A stretch of 50,210 bases of DNA from an uncultured Lachnospiraceae bacterium (GCA_905235745.1 CAJOMN010000012.1:1-50210), one strand, 5' to 3'. Shown: positions 8,109 through 16,580, counted from the stretch's first letter. Program-made: numbers and translations. Notes: generated from the letters alone by a model not told the origin.

Positions 8109-8972
8109 TCATCTTCCGCTCGCAAGGAAGAACAGTGCAATGGTTCCGGGACCGGAATGCGACCCGATTATCATACCTATAGAGGTAAAGAGCGCACACT
8201 TGTTGCCGCCTGCTGCCACGATCATACTCTCAAGTTCCTTCGCATCATCAATACAGTCGCCGTGCGATATGTAGTATATTCCGTTCTTCGGATCATCGGC
8301 CGTTTCCATATACTTTTGGGCAATGGTCTTCAGTGACTGCTTTCTGCCCCTGACCTTCATCATGTTTATGAGCAGTCCCTCGTCGTCCACATGGAGCACC
8401 GGCTTAATCCCGAGAATGCCGCTGGCAAATGCGGCCGCGCTGCTTACCCTGCCCCCTCTCTTCAAATACACAAGATCTTCCACTGTAAACCAGTGTGCCA
8501 GCTTCGGAATAAGCTCTTCAACATATCTTGCGGTCTCTTCAATATCTGCGCCCGAATTCTTCTTTTCAACCGCAAAGTGAAGGATCAGACCCTCACCCGC
8601 CGACGCGCACAGAGTATCGATAGCTATTATCTTTCTGTCCGGGTACAGGTCCCTCAGTTCATTGGCTGCCATCTTGCCCGAATTCGATGTTGCCGATATT
8701 CCCGAAGAAAATCCTATATACAATACATCCTTTCCGAGCCTGAGTGCCCCCTCGAATAATTCCTTGAAGTTCTCCACATTGACAGCGCTTGTCCTGCTGA
8801 CCTCTCCCGCACGCATCCGCGTGTAGAATTCGCTGTTGCTCATATCGCCCTCAAGGTGCTCGATCCCGTCCTCAAATTGAAACGTGAGCTTGGAAAATCC
8901 CACGCCCCATTTCTCCAGAGTATCAAATTCGATGTCACATCCGGTGTCAGTCATGATAACATATTCGCTCAT
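8109..8972 (-). CDS. DegV family fatty-acid-binding protein
   Basis: A 287-residue cytoplasmic protein of the DegV family, which binds a fatty-acyl chain and, as FakB, presents it to a fatty acid kinase. The N-terminal MTDTGCDI, SGTSA-like motif (GEVSRTSAVN), the GFSSGISAT turn, KRGGRVS, and the C-terminal HCGPG-type loop (SHSGPGTIALFF) are all present. GGGAGG precedes the ATG. Transcribed from a promoter at 9026-9055 through a UUCG-loop hairpin in the leader. A second DegV paralogue is at 27453-28331. Confidence 0.92.
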   Translation of the reverse strand: MSEYVIMTDTGCDIEFDTLEKWGVGFSKLTFQFEDGIEHLEGDMSNSEFYTRMRAGEVSRTSAVNVENFKELFEGALRLGKDVLYIGFSSGISATSNSGKMAANELRDLYPDRKIIAIDTLCASAGEGLILHFAVEKKNSGADIEETARYVEELIPKLAHWFTVEDLVYLKRGGRVSSAAAFASGILGIKPVLHVDDEGLLINMMKVRGRKQSLKTIAQKYMETADDPKNGIYYISHGDCIDDAKELESMIVAAGGNKCALFTSIGMIIGSHSGPGTIALFFLASGR

Positions 8973-8989
8973 ATAACCTCCCGATCGTT

Positions 8990-9015
8990 AAAAAACCGTA
9001 TTGGCGAACCAATAC
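8990..9015 (-). terminator. UUCG-loop terminator-like hairpin in the degV leader
   Basis: On the minus strand GTATTGG-TTCG-CCAATAC (arms 9009-9015 and 8998-9004) is followed by GG and six T. It lies between the likely degV promoter and its ribosome site. A transcript starting near 9019 would meet the hairpin at once, so it may act as an attenuator; no alternative fold was established. Confidence 0.6.
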
Positions 9016-9025
9016 TTTGTACAAC

Positions 9026-9055
9026 ATTATCTAATCATCTATATTAGATTAGCAA
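9026..9055 (-). promoter_or_regulatory. Candidate degV promoter
   Basis: Minus strand TTGCTA (9050-9055), 18-bp spacer, GATAAT (9026-9031). The spacer overlaps an inverted repeat ATCTAAT / ATTAGAT. The neighbouring divergent gene also has the perfect palindrome TGAAGTACTTCA at 9057-9068. Confidence 0.4.
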
Positions 9056-9194
9056 TTGAAGTACTTCATGTCAATACAAAAATAAATAGTGAAATCTTAT
9101 TATCAACATGATATGATATCTTTGGTCACACGACATGCTTACATGGCTGTGGGCGTGCGTGGGAATGATTTTACAGAAAGGACATGCATCAGTC

Positions 9195-9803
9195 ATGAAT
9201 TTTGATAAAGATCTCGTTGCGGGAAAGCTCCGCCGCTGGGAAAAATACCTTGAGGAATTCAAGCTTCCTTCGTGGGATGAGATCCCCAATATCGGCCTGT
9301 ATATGGAGCAGATCATTATTCTCCTCAAGGAATATCTTGATTACCTGCCGCCAGAGCTCAAGGACGAACAGATAATAACCGCTGCCACTATCAACAACTA
9401 TGTGCGCACCAAGATAATGCCGGAGCCGGTCAAGAAGAAATACTACAGGACGCACATTGCCTATCTTGTCATGATATGCACAATGAAGCAGATACTTCCG
9501 ATAGCGGTGATCTCAACGATAATTCCGATGGATATTTCCGAAGAAGATGTGAAGAAGATATACGACCGGTATTCGGACAGGCACAAATATACAATACAGT
9601 ATTTTCTCAAGCAGATACGTCTTGTTGCCGGGCCGATACTCGACCACACGGAGAGGATCGAGGAAAGCGTCGAGAATACCGAAGACCTTATCACGATGTG
9701 TACAATATATGCGGGGCTATCCAAGCTGCTCGCCGAAAAGCTTCTGCTCCTTGACGGCAAAGATCTGGCAAACGGAGGCAGCATAGAATTAAGAAAGAGG
9801 TGA
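9195..9803 (+). CDS. DUF1836 domain protein (MerR-like regulator)
   Basis: A 202-residue cytoplasmic protein. The block KLPSWDEIPNIGLYMEQII, followed by a helix with TAATINNYVR and TKIMPEPVKKKYYRTHIAYL, is the DUF1836 signature; in that family the N-terminus folds like a MerR winged helix, so DNA binding is likely. The start at 9195 gives the canonical MNFDKDLVAGKLRRWEKYL opening. AAAGGA lies about twelve bases upstream, a somewhat long spacing. Divergent from degV. Its last two codons and stop lie in the palindrome shared with the convergent GGDEF gene. Confidence 0.85.
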   Translation: MNFDKDLVAGKLRRWEKYLEEFKLPSWDEIPNIGLYMEQIIILLKEYLDYLPPELKDEQIITAATINNYVRTKIMPEPVKKKYYRTHIAYLVMICTMKQILPIAVISTIIPMDISEEDVKKIYDRYSDRHKYTIQYFLKQIRLVAGPILDHTERIEESVENTEDLITMCTIYAGLSKLLAEKLLLLDGKDLANGGSIELRKR

Positions 9804-9826
9804 GAATTCTCACCTCTTATGTTTTT
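9795..9826. terminator. Bidirectional terminator overlapping two convergent 3' ends
   Basis: A perfect 24-bp palindrome (arms AAGAGGTGAG and CTCACCTCTT around AATT, 9795-9818). On the plus strand it is followed by ATGTTTTT. It contains the last codons and stops of both the DUF1836 gene (stop 9801-9803) and the GGDEF gene (stop 9810-9812). Confidence 0.8.
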
Positions 9827-11648
9827 CTCTCTTTTCCTTGTACATTTCCTGATCGGCAAGCTCGATCAGCGCGCTCAGTGGCTTTTTGTTATCATAAGGC
9901 ACCATATGGTAGCCTATACTTGCATCAAGCTTGAATTTGCGCTTTCCGGTTGCGTTCTGCTCTTCCATTACACGTCGTATCCGCGCTATATCCTCCTCTA
10001 CCTCTGCCGGCGAGACACCCTTTCCGAATACGACAAACTCATCGCCGCCATACCGCATGAGCAGTTCTTCTTTATTTCTCGTCTTGCGCAGAACATCCGC
10101 CATATCGCATATCATCCGGTCTCCCGTTTCGTGACCGTATGCATCGTTGACATTTTTGAGTCCGTCAAGATCCAGGAATATGAAGAACATATCCTCCTGA
10201 TCCTTGCGGGCTTTTTCCATGATCGCCTCGGAATACTTGAAAAATCCCGCGCGGTTGTACACATGCGTCATCGGATCGAACACCCACATCTCATCAAGCG
10301 TCTTGATCATCTTCTGCATCTTGCCAAGGTTATATACCTGTTCGAGTGCGCTTGATATCGTCATGATAAGAACCCGGTAGAACTCCGAATACAGAGGCAT
10401 TACCGAATTGCGGATCGATACGAGACCGTAAAAGTTCTCTCCGTAATGCAGCGAGTATATAATATAAATGTTGCCGCCGCTTTCACTGTCATATCTGAGA
10501 CGACGCTCCCTTGAGCTGTCGCCGCTTATCTTATTAAAACTGCCGTCACAATATTCAATTCCGGTATGTTTTACCCTTGATCCGGAATGACTGCCGAAAT
10601 TCTCGGACATTTCGATCGTGAAGGAATCACCACCGAGATCGGGAATACGGCTCTTTAGCGACGTACATATATCATCCGCGGATTTCGCAACCGTAAGTTC
10701 AACGGTAAGCTCGTTCACCATCTCCGAATACCGCGCTTCCCTAAGCTTCATTCTCGAATACTGGTTAACCACGATACGGTGATTGATCTCCCGGTCGGCA
10801 CTGCACCCACAGCTCTTGGCGAATATAACCTCCGAAGGCACAACCAGTGTCTTATCGTATTGCCGTCCCTCAATCGCATTTATAATGCTCCTGTAGGCGC
10901 TCTCGCCTATCTTGTTTTCATAACGGCTGACGGAAGTGATCCTGGGATAATTATTGGCTGCTTCAAATATGTTGTCGTAGCCGGACAGCAGTGTGTCCTC
11001 GGGAACTCTGATCCCACGGTCACTAAGTGCATAGAACGCTCCAAGCGCCATCTGGTCATTGGCACATACATAAGCATCCGCCTCAAGCAGTCCCTGGCTT
11101 TCAAAATACTTGACGGCCGCTCTTCCGCTCCTGGCATAGTAATCACCGGTAAAACATCTCTTCTCGTCAAATAAATGTCCCGCTTTTTCAAGCTCTTCGG
11201 CAAATACACGTTTTCTTGTTATTGCATCGATCGAGTCTTCGGGACCCCCGATAAAATTGACCGTACGGACATTATGATCCACTACCATGTGTCTTGCCAG
11301 GGTGCGCATTGCCGTCTCGTTATCGCTGTTGATATTGATCATTCCTTCTATCGTACAGTCTATTGAGGCGCACGGCTTGCCCTGATCCCTGATCTTATCG
11401 ATCACGAGATCCCTGATCTTGGGCGAGTAAATGCTTTCTGCATAGATGATAAACCCGTCGTAGCCGGAAAAATCATCATATAGCATTACGGCAGATTCAC
11501 CCAGATTATATTTTTCATCCTTGGACAGCGTAAGGCAGTATACTACAATGTTATTGCCGTCAGCTTTGGCGGCATCGGCAATACCTTCAACGACCTTACG
11601 CTGACTGTCCAGTTGTAATTCCCCAAGAAAAACCGCAATATTCCGCAT
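9810..11648 (-). CDS. LacI-type sugar-binding sensor fused to GGDEF diguanylate cyclase
   Basis: A 612-residue cytoplasmic signalling protein. Residues 1 to about 285 are a periplasmic-binding-protein-like (Peripla_BP_3/LacI effector) domain: RNIAVFLGELQLDS at the start, FIGGPEDSIDAITRKRVFAEEL, and ANDQMALGAFYALSDRGIRVPED with LLSGYDNI. No helix-turn-helix and no signal peptide precede it. Residues about 300-440 form a linker, possibly GAF-like. A GGDEF domain follows, with FDPMTHVYNRAGF, FLDLDGLKNVND and the active GGDEF at 534-538. The RxxD inhibitory site is absent (RNKE instead). A ligand-controlled cyclic-di-GMP synthase is the likely role. GTGGAGG precedes the start; the esterase gene lies 11 bases upstream in the same operon. 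Confidence 0.88.
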   Translation of the reverse strand: MRNIAVFLGELQLDSQRKVVEGIADAAKADGNNIVVYCLTLSKDEKYNLGESAVMLYDDFSGYDGFIIYAESIYSPKIRDLVIDKIRDQGKPCASIDCTIEGMININSDNETAMRTLARHMVVDHNVRTVNFIGGPEDSIDAITRKRVFAEELEKAGHLFDEKRCFTGDYYARSGRAAVKYFESQGLLEADAYVCANDQMALGAFYALSDRGIRVPEDTLLSGYDNIFEAANNYPRITSVSRYENKIGESAYRSIINAIEGRQYDKTLVVPSEVIFAKSCGCSADREINHRIVVNQYSRMKLREARYSEMVNELTVELTVAKSADDICTSLKSRIPDLGGDSFTIEMSENFGSHSGSRVKHTGIEYCDGSFNKISGDSSRERRLRYDSESGGNIYIIYSLHYGENFYGLVSIRNSVMPLYSEFYRVLIMTISSALEQVYNLGKMQKMIKTLDEMWVFDPMTHVYNRAGFFKYSEAIMEKARKDQEDMFFIFLDLDGLKNVNDAYGHETGDRMICDMADVLRKTRNKEELLMRYGGDEFVVFGKGVSPAEVEEDIARIRRVMEEQNATGKRKFKLDASIGYHMVPYDNKKPLSALIELADQEMYKEKREKHKR

Positions 11649-11659
11649 TTTTCCTCCAC

Positions 11660-12487
11660 TTACCAAAATGCCGGTACATAATGCGCGGCTGCAGCGGCGC
11701 ACTGTGTTCCCGCAATATTAAGCGCTGACTGATCATAATGGCATCCGTCAACAAGATACGTCTCCGGAAGAGACGTAAGAACATCAGTCCCCAGTGTGAA
11801 CCTCGGATCGGTCGCGCACAACTGACGTTCGGCAGCAATGACTGTATCATATGCTCCCGGAAGACCGGCGTATTTCCCTATCGTGATCACAAATACCTGA
11901 TCCAGACCCTTGACAAACAGCCGTGTGAACACATTGGAAAGTCCCGTCTTGTATGTATTCATATCAATGTTGGCGATGGCGTCAGTCTCACCCTGAAGCC
12001 ATACGACATATTTTCTGCGGACATTGATATGATTGGCATTACACCACGCGATTATTGTATCATATTTACTTGCCAGTTCCGCCTGAACCTGCGCGGACTG
12101 CCAGTATCCTATGCTTGTCCCTCCGCGTGCCGCCGAAAATCCCAGAACCGGGGTTCCCGTCGCCTTATAATATGAGTTCATAAACGCCGATACAAGAGAG
12201 CCTCCGCGAAGCGCCGGGAGATCGGACAGATATCCGTTCGAATATATCCCGAAAGGCTCCGTGACCGGATATATCCCGGTAGGACATGTTCCTATCCTGA
12301 ACTCATATCCGGTATCTACGGGAACTGCGGGAGCCGCCATGGCATTCCCTCCGCGTCCCGACATATTACTCTGTCCGGCAAATATAACAAGATCAACGGT
12401 CTTAACATCCGCATGCACATCCGAAGAAAAGCACAGCGTCAAAACTGCTGTTGTCAGCAATACAGACCTGATAAAATGCTTGTTCAT
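11660..12487 (-). CDS. Secreted SGNH/SASA-type carbohydrate acetylesterase
   Basis: A 275-residue exported protein with a Sec signal peptide (residues 1 to about 26, ending VHA). The mature part begins with VDLVIFAGQSNMSGRGG; Ser40 in GQSNM is the expected nucleophile. SAARGGTSIGYW, VVWLQGETDA and DGCHYDQSALNIAG (Asp247, His250) supply the remaining SGNH blocks, as in sialate O-acetylesterase (DUF303) and CE6-type acetylxylan esterases. It probably removes acetyl groups from plant or host glycans outside the cell. AAGGGGAGA precedes the ATG. Located between patatin and the sugar-sensing GGDEF gene. Confidence 0.85.
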   Translation of the reverse strand: MNKHFIRSVLLTTAVLTLCFSSDVHADVKTVDLVIFAGQSNMSGRGGNAMAAPAVPVDTGYEFRIGTCPTGIYPVTEPFGIYSNGYLSDLPALRGGSLVSAFMNSYYKATGTPVLGFSAARGGTSIGYWQSAQVQAELASKYDTIIAWCNANHINVRRKYVVWLQGETDAIANIDMNTYKTGLSNVFTRLFVKGLDQVFVITIGKYAGLPGAYDTVIAAERQLCATDPRFTLGTDVLTSLPETYLVDGCHYDQSALNIAGTQCAAAAAHYVPAFW

Positions 12488-12506
12488 TCTCCCCTTTACT
12501 TCCCCT

Positions 12507-13352
12507 TTATATATTCAGGAATCTCTCCAGCGCAGGCATAAGTTCTTCCGCTTCACTCCTGCCGATATCATATGCCTCCCGCATCACAAGAGGATCGTGG
12601 CATATATGTCCGAGCGGCAGCGGCGATTTGGGACATATGACAAAATTATTCCTCGCCTTCTCCTGCCCGAATACATGATCGAGCTGCTCATTGTAGGCAA
12701 TATGCCTGATATCCATTGCGTGGACAAGGTTCGGGTATTTCCTGTATCTGCGCTTTATAAGAGGCATGCTCTTCTCATGGCTCTTGCGGTATCCCCTCGG
12801 CTTGGTAAGTATCGTTACATTCCGGTCGCATCCGAGCGCCTCGGAAGCTTTGAGCGGTATCGCATCGGTCATGCCCCCGTCAAGGTACTTGCCCCCGTCT
12901 ATCTCCACTATGTTCGATACGAGCGGCATTGACGAGCTTGCCCTCATCCATTCAAGTTCCGTGTATGATGCGTCGCACATCCTGTGATATCCGGCTTCAC
13001 CCGTTTCAATGTCTGTCACGACCATATAGAATGGTATGCCGGACGCAATAAACGCGCCCTCGTCAAATCTGTCAAGCTCAGACGGCAACGTGTGATAGCA
13101 GAACTCGGCTCCGAATATATCTCCCGTCCTGATAAGGGATGAAACGCTGCAATATCTCTTATCCTTTGCATATTTCATGTTGTAGCGTATCGATCTGCCG
13201 TTCTGTCCGGATACATAGTTGCATCCGAAGCATGCGCCGGCGCTTACGCCTATAACATTGTCGAATCTGATTCCGTTTTCCAGAAAGACATCGAGCACTC
13301 CGGCTGTAAACAGCCCCCGCATCGCACCGCCTTCAAGAACAAGTCCGTTCAT
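12507..13352 (-). CDS. Patatin-like phospholipase
   Basis: A 281-residue cytoplasmic acyl hydrolase. LVLEGGAMRGLFTAGVLD forms the oxyanion loop, GVSAG (Ser37) the nucleophile elbow, and DGGMTDAIP (Asp158) completes the Ser-Asp dyad of the YjjU/patatin family. No signal peptide. The ATG overlaps the stop of the upstream lipid-kinase gene by four bases (ATGA), implying translational coupling. It probably acts on membrane or storage acylglycerols together with that gene. Confidence 0.92.
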   Translation of the reverse strand: MNGLVLEGGAMRGLFTAGVLDVFLENGIRFDNVIGVSAGACFGCNYVSGQNGRSIRYNMKYAKDKRYCSVSSLIRTGDIFGAEFCYHTLPSELDRFDEGAFIASGIPFYMVVTDIETGEAGYHRMCDASYTELEWMRASSSMPLVSNIVEIDGGKYLDGGMTDAIPLKASEALGCDRNVTILTKPRGYRKSHEKSMPLIKRRYRKYPNLVHAMDIRHIAYNEQLDHVFGQEKARNNFVICPKSPLPLGHICHDPLVMREAYDIGRSEAEELMPALERFLNI

Positions 13353-14230
13353 ATCACAAATTCCATGGCCTCGCGCAGGTTTTCTATTTCCGTCCTGTCA
13401 GACATTCCTCCGAATTCACCGTCAAGATTCCACGGTATGGGCTCATCGGATTCAATGGTAATATTACGGCATTTAAACCGTATGACGTTCTCCGATCTGA
13501 TCCTCCGGTCGAGAATCGCCGGCGCGATCAGGTTAAAATCACGGATATTGTCGGGAGACCTTACAAGCATAACCTCAAACAAACCGTCATTAAGCTCAAC
13601 ATCCGATCCCGGTAACGATTTCATCCCCGCAACGGACTCGGAATTGGTGATTATCCCGACCAGAAAATCATCCGTTATGACATCATCGTCATATTCAATG
13701 CGAAGAGGTATCGACCTGATCGTCGGCAGTCTCCTGACCGCCTCGGCAACGTATGCCGAATACCCGAAGATGTTCTTCATTCCCTGATCTGTCTCATACG
13801 GCACATCGGTAAACAGTCCGAACGCAGCCACATATACAAAATATCCGGAATTGAACCGGCCTATGTCACATTTGAAATAATTGTCGGATGCTGCTACCCG
13901 TGCAGCCTTCCTGACTGTTCTGGGCAGCCCTATGCTCCTTGCAAAATCATTGGTCGAGCCTGTCGGCAGATATCCGACAGGAACGCTGATCCCGTGTAAG
14001 AGCATCCCGGTAACAACCTCATCAAGCGTACCGTCGCCTCCGGCACACACTATCCTGTCATATTCTCCGCCCCATTGTCCGGCTATAATCTCACCGTCGC
14101 CCACGCATTTGGTAGGATAGATAGTGACCTTGTATCCGCCTTCGGAAAAAATCTCCACAATATCTCCGAGGTGGGTTCCGATGCTCCCTTTTCCCGCCTT
14201 GGGATTATATATAAAAAGCAGATTTTTCAT
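13349..14230 (-). CDS. Diacylglycerol/lipid kinase family protein (YegS/DagK-like)
   Basis: A 293-residue protein. NPKAGKGS at the N-terminus and AGGDGTLDEVVTGML (GGDGT 64-68) are the nucleotide-binding motifs of the DAGK catalytic family; LPTGSTNDFARSIGLP follows. The C-terminus has the beta-sandwich typical of YegS and DgkB. It phosphorylates diacylglycerol or a related lipid at the inner membrane face. Starts 16 bases after the acyltransferase gene and overlaps patatin by four. Confidence 0.93.
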   Translation of the reverse strand: MKNLLFIYNPKAGKGSIGTHLGDIVEIFSEGGYKVTIYPTKCVGDGEIIAGQWGGEYDRIVCAGGDGTLDEVVTGMLLHGISVPVGYLPTGSTNDFARSIGLPRTVRKAARVAASDNYFKCDIGRFNSGYFVYVAAFGLFTDVPYETDQGMKNIFGYSAYVAEAVRRLPTIRSIPLRIEYDDDVITDDFLVGIITNSESVAGMKSLPGSDVELNDGLFEVMLVRSPDNIRDFNLIAPAILDRRIRSENVIRFKCRNITIESDEPIPWNLDGEFGGMSDRTEIENLREAMEFVI

Positions 14231-14245
14231 GGAAAAATTATATCA

Positions 14246-15280
14246 CTATCGTTTGTTGAAGACAACACCCGCGAGTAAATGCAGGACAGTATGAAATATA
14301 AGTGAAGAAACATACGCGCACAAAAAGCTTAGCGGCACTGTTACGAAAAACCACCAGAACGACTCCACGGGACCTGCCAGGAATCGTTTTGCATACATAT
14401 AGATTATCGCATCGTATGCGCCCGCAAACAGGTATATCTCAAAAGAAACCGAGCTTATCGACGCAAGAATACGTCTGATGAACGCCCGGCTTATATCCAC
14501 ATCATAGAGAAGCAGGAAGATGGCGACCGTGCAGATGAGTATGAACAGTGTTCCGTATGTGCCGTCAGCAGTCGAGATAAGGTTCCAGTCGAACGTTCCG
14601 GTCGATGTAAACTTCACGCTTATAAAAGCCTCCGCAACAACGGTCAGCACAAGGATACATACGAGAAGTATCCGGTTCGGACGCCATTGTCTGTCATGTA
14701 CCGCAATCCCGAGAAAATAGAACAGAACCGGATATATTCCGGTAAAATACGACGGTGCTATATAATTCCACACCGGATAGACCGAGCACAGGAACACAAG
14801 AGAAGCGATGAGAATGTTCTGCTCCCTCTTATCAAGGGCATACCACATCTTATTCAGAAAAGGGATCAGAAGGAACAGGCACAGATACAACCCCATATAC
14901 CATGCGATCTGATAATTGCCGAGATTGACAAATATGTCCTTTACGCTGTATATCCGGCCGTACAGCCTGTTATACAGTATCATCTTGGCAACAGATATGA
15001 CAACATACGATATCACAAGCGGGATAAGGGCAGCGTAGTGGCTCCTGTCAGCCTTCTTGTTCCTCTTGAAATACCCCGTCAGCATAAAAAACAGCGGTAC
15101 CGCCGTCACAAACAGCCAGCGGAACGCCGTCTCGATAAACATCTTTGTCCCTGCAAGCGGGGCATCGTAATATCCCATATTAAGATAGAAATGTGCACCG
15201 ACCACAAAGAAACACGCGATCGACCTTATAAGATCCGGACCGCTCTGTCTCGTTCTGTAATCCTGTATAACCTCACCCAT
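14246..15280 (-). CDS. Acyltransferase 3 family membrane protein
   Basis: A 344-residue integral membrane protein with about ten hydrophobic helices. It opens with DLIRSIACFFVVGAHFYL, the acyltransferase-3 (OafA/WecH) start where Arg and His act in acyl transfer, and carries FFMLTGYF in helix 2-3. Members O-acetylate exopolysaccharide, lipid or peptidoglycan sugars from acetyl-CoA. Its substrate is unknown, but an acetylase and an acetylesterase in the same run is suggestive. AGGG precedes the ATG. Confidence 0.88.
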   Translation of the reverse strand: MGEVIQDYRTRQSGPDLIRSIACFFVVGAHFYLNMGYYDAPLAGTKMFIETAFRWLFVTAVPLFFMLTGYFKRNKKADRSHYAALIPLVISYVVISVAKMILYNRLYGRIYSVKDIFVNLGNYQIAWYMGLYLCLFLLIPFLNKMWYALDKREQNILIASLVFLCSVYPVWNYIAPSYFTGIYPVLFYFLGIAVHDRQWRPNRILLVCILVLTVVAEAFISVKFTSTGTFDWNLISTADGTYGTLFILICTVAIFLLLYDVDISRAFIRRILASISSVSFEIYLFAGAYDAIIYMYAKRFLAGPVESFWWFFVTVPLSFLCAYVSSLIFHTVLHLLAGVVFNKR

Positions 15281-15344
15281 CGAAGATACCCTATCCCTCG
15301 CCCTAAATCACTAATGTTTGTTCTGATCCCGCAAAGCGTATATC

Positions 15345-15914
15345 TCAGGCGGATACGGAAATCCTTGCCTCTGCGGCGGTCATGAGCTTTACGACGATCG
15401 GGCCGAACACATAGCATGATATGATCTCGCCCGCGGCTATGGAGAACATCATAAGGCCGATGACCGACCACTTTGCAGTTGCCGATCCCATACTGACGAT
15501 ACCGTAACCGTAATATAACACGAAAGGAATGACGATCGCATTTATAACGACAGTCGGAATCGGAATCAGCAGCATATGCTTCATGTCAGGATTCCTGCCG
15601 CATTTTTTTCTGACAGGTATGGCGATGGCTCTTGTAAGCAGTGCCGCGATCAGCGTTGCCGCGGAGCCGAACACTATGTCAATCCACGAACCCGAGAACA
15701 GATTGGTGATAAAGCACCCCACAAATACTCCCCATACACCGGCGGGTGTAAAATAGATCGCCATGCAAAGCGCTTCCGCAACCCTGCACTGGATCTCCAG
15801 ATAGGAGAACTGATAAGTGACAAGTGACAGCACAACATACAATGCCGCGATTATCGCGCCCTGAGCCACGATCTTCGCCGTCATGGTTCCACTTTTGATA
15901 CCATCCTTAACCAT
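15345..15914 (-). CDS. queT: QueT-type ECF transporter S component
   Basis: A 189-residue membrane protein with five to six helices. The segment FSYLEIQCRVAEALCMAIYF, then TPAGVWGVFVGCFITNLFSG and IVFGSAATLIAA, matches the QueT family (PF06177), substrate-binding subunits of group II ECF transporters linked to queuosine precursors (preQ0, preQ1). The shared EcfA/EcfT module is not in the window. A 25-bp dyad lies in its leader; I do not recognise a preQ1 riboswitch there. First gene of the run down to 9810. Confidence 0.85.
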   Translation of the reverse strand: MVKDGIKSGTMTAKIVAQGAIIAALYVVLSLVTYQFSYLEIQCRVAEALCMAIYFTPAGVWGVFVGCFITNLFSGSWIDIVFGSAATLIAALLTRAIAIPVRKKCGRNPDMKHMLLIPIPTVVINAIVIPFVLYYGYGIVSMGSATAKWSVIGLMMFSIAAGEIISCYVFGPIVVKLMTAAEARISVSA

Positions 15915-15944
15915 ATATAACCTCTTTCCTTCCGAACCTTCTAC

Positions 15945-15969
15945 CGTAAACGAAATTATTTCGTTTACG
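15945..15969. promoter_or_regulatory. Perfect 12-bp-arm dyad between divergent ECF genes
   Basis: Arms CGTAAACGAAAT and ATTTCGTTTACG around a single central T. It lies 12 bases downstream of a TATAAT (15981-15986, minus strand), covering the presumed start of queT transcription. There is no T-run, so a terminator is unlikely. A repressor operator is the simplest reading; the cognate regulator is not identified. Confidence 0.6.
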
Positions 15970-16019
15970 ATAACACGTTCATTATAACTTTTAATAGAAA
16001 TTACGTATAAACGCAGTTA

Positions 16020-16048
16020 TTGACATCATTTCCAATCGAATGTATAAG
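16020..16048 (+). promoter_or_regulatory. Promoter of the DUF1393 ECF S component
   Basis: TTGACA (16020-16025), 17-bp spacer, TATAAG (16043-16048), 28 bases before the ATG. Confidence 0.8.
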
Positions 16049-16075
16049 TGTATAAAAGCAGGGAGGTGCTAACAT

Positions 16076-16579
16076 ATGTCCGATAAGAAAACTCTGTCAC
16101 TTGTAAAAACAGCTTTGTTTGCCGCACTTATTCTCGTTGCCACCTTTATCATCAAGATACCCACTCCGGGGACAGGCGGCTACATACACCCGGGTGATGC
16201 ATTTGTTATCCTTGCAGGTGTTATATTAGGACCGCTCTACGGAGGTGCTGCGGCGGCAATCGGTTCCGCGCTCGCAGACGCACTCGGAGGCTATTTTGTC
16301 TACTTTCCGGTCACTTTTATCGTCAAAGGACTGTGCGCGGCAGGAAGTGGTCTGATCTATCGCAAACTATCCGGCAAGATCAAAAATGACCACATACGCG
16401 TAATACTCTGCGGCATATTCTCTACTATCGTTGTTGCAGGCGGGTATCTCGCGTTTGAACTGATAATATACGGTAAAGGCGCCGTTGCGAGCGTTCCCGC
16501 AAACACCGTTCAGGGAGTATCCGGGATCGTTATATCCTCGCTATTGTTCCCGCTGTTGAATAAAAGCATAATAGACTGA
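16076..16579 (+). CDS. ECF transporter S component, DUF1393/HmpT-like
   Basis: A 167-residue membrane protein with about five helices. YIHPGDAFVILAGVILGPLY, AIGSALADALGGYFVYFPVT and FIVKGLCAAGSGLIYRK are the blocks of the DUF1393 S-component family, for which hydroxymethylpyrimidine or another vitamin precursor has been proposed as ligand. It needs the housekeeping EcfA1A2T module for energy. GGGAGGTG precedes the start. Divergent from queT across the dyad, so the two transporters may be co-controlled. Confidence 0.82.
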   Translation: MSDKKTLSLVKTALFAALILVATFIIKIPTPGTGGYIHPGDAFVILAGVILGPLYGGAAAAIGSALADALGGYFVYFPVTFIVKGLCAAGSGLIYRKLSGKIKNDHIRVILCGIFSTIVVAGGYLAFELIIYGKGAVASVPANTVQGVSGIVISSLLFPLLNKSIID

Positions 16580-16580
16580 T

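Noticed and set aside
8109-8972. Operon of degV with the MATE gene
   Set aside because: They are convergent with abutting stops, so co-transcription is impossible.
15915-16075. preQ1 or other riboswitch before queT or the DUF1393 gene
   Set aside because: I could not fit the short preQ1-I core or another known aptamer; the only clear feature is the perfect dyad, which has no T-run.
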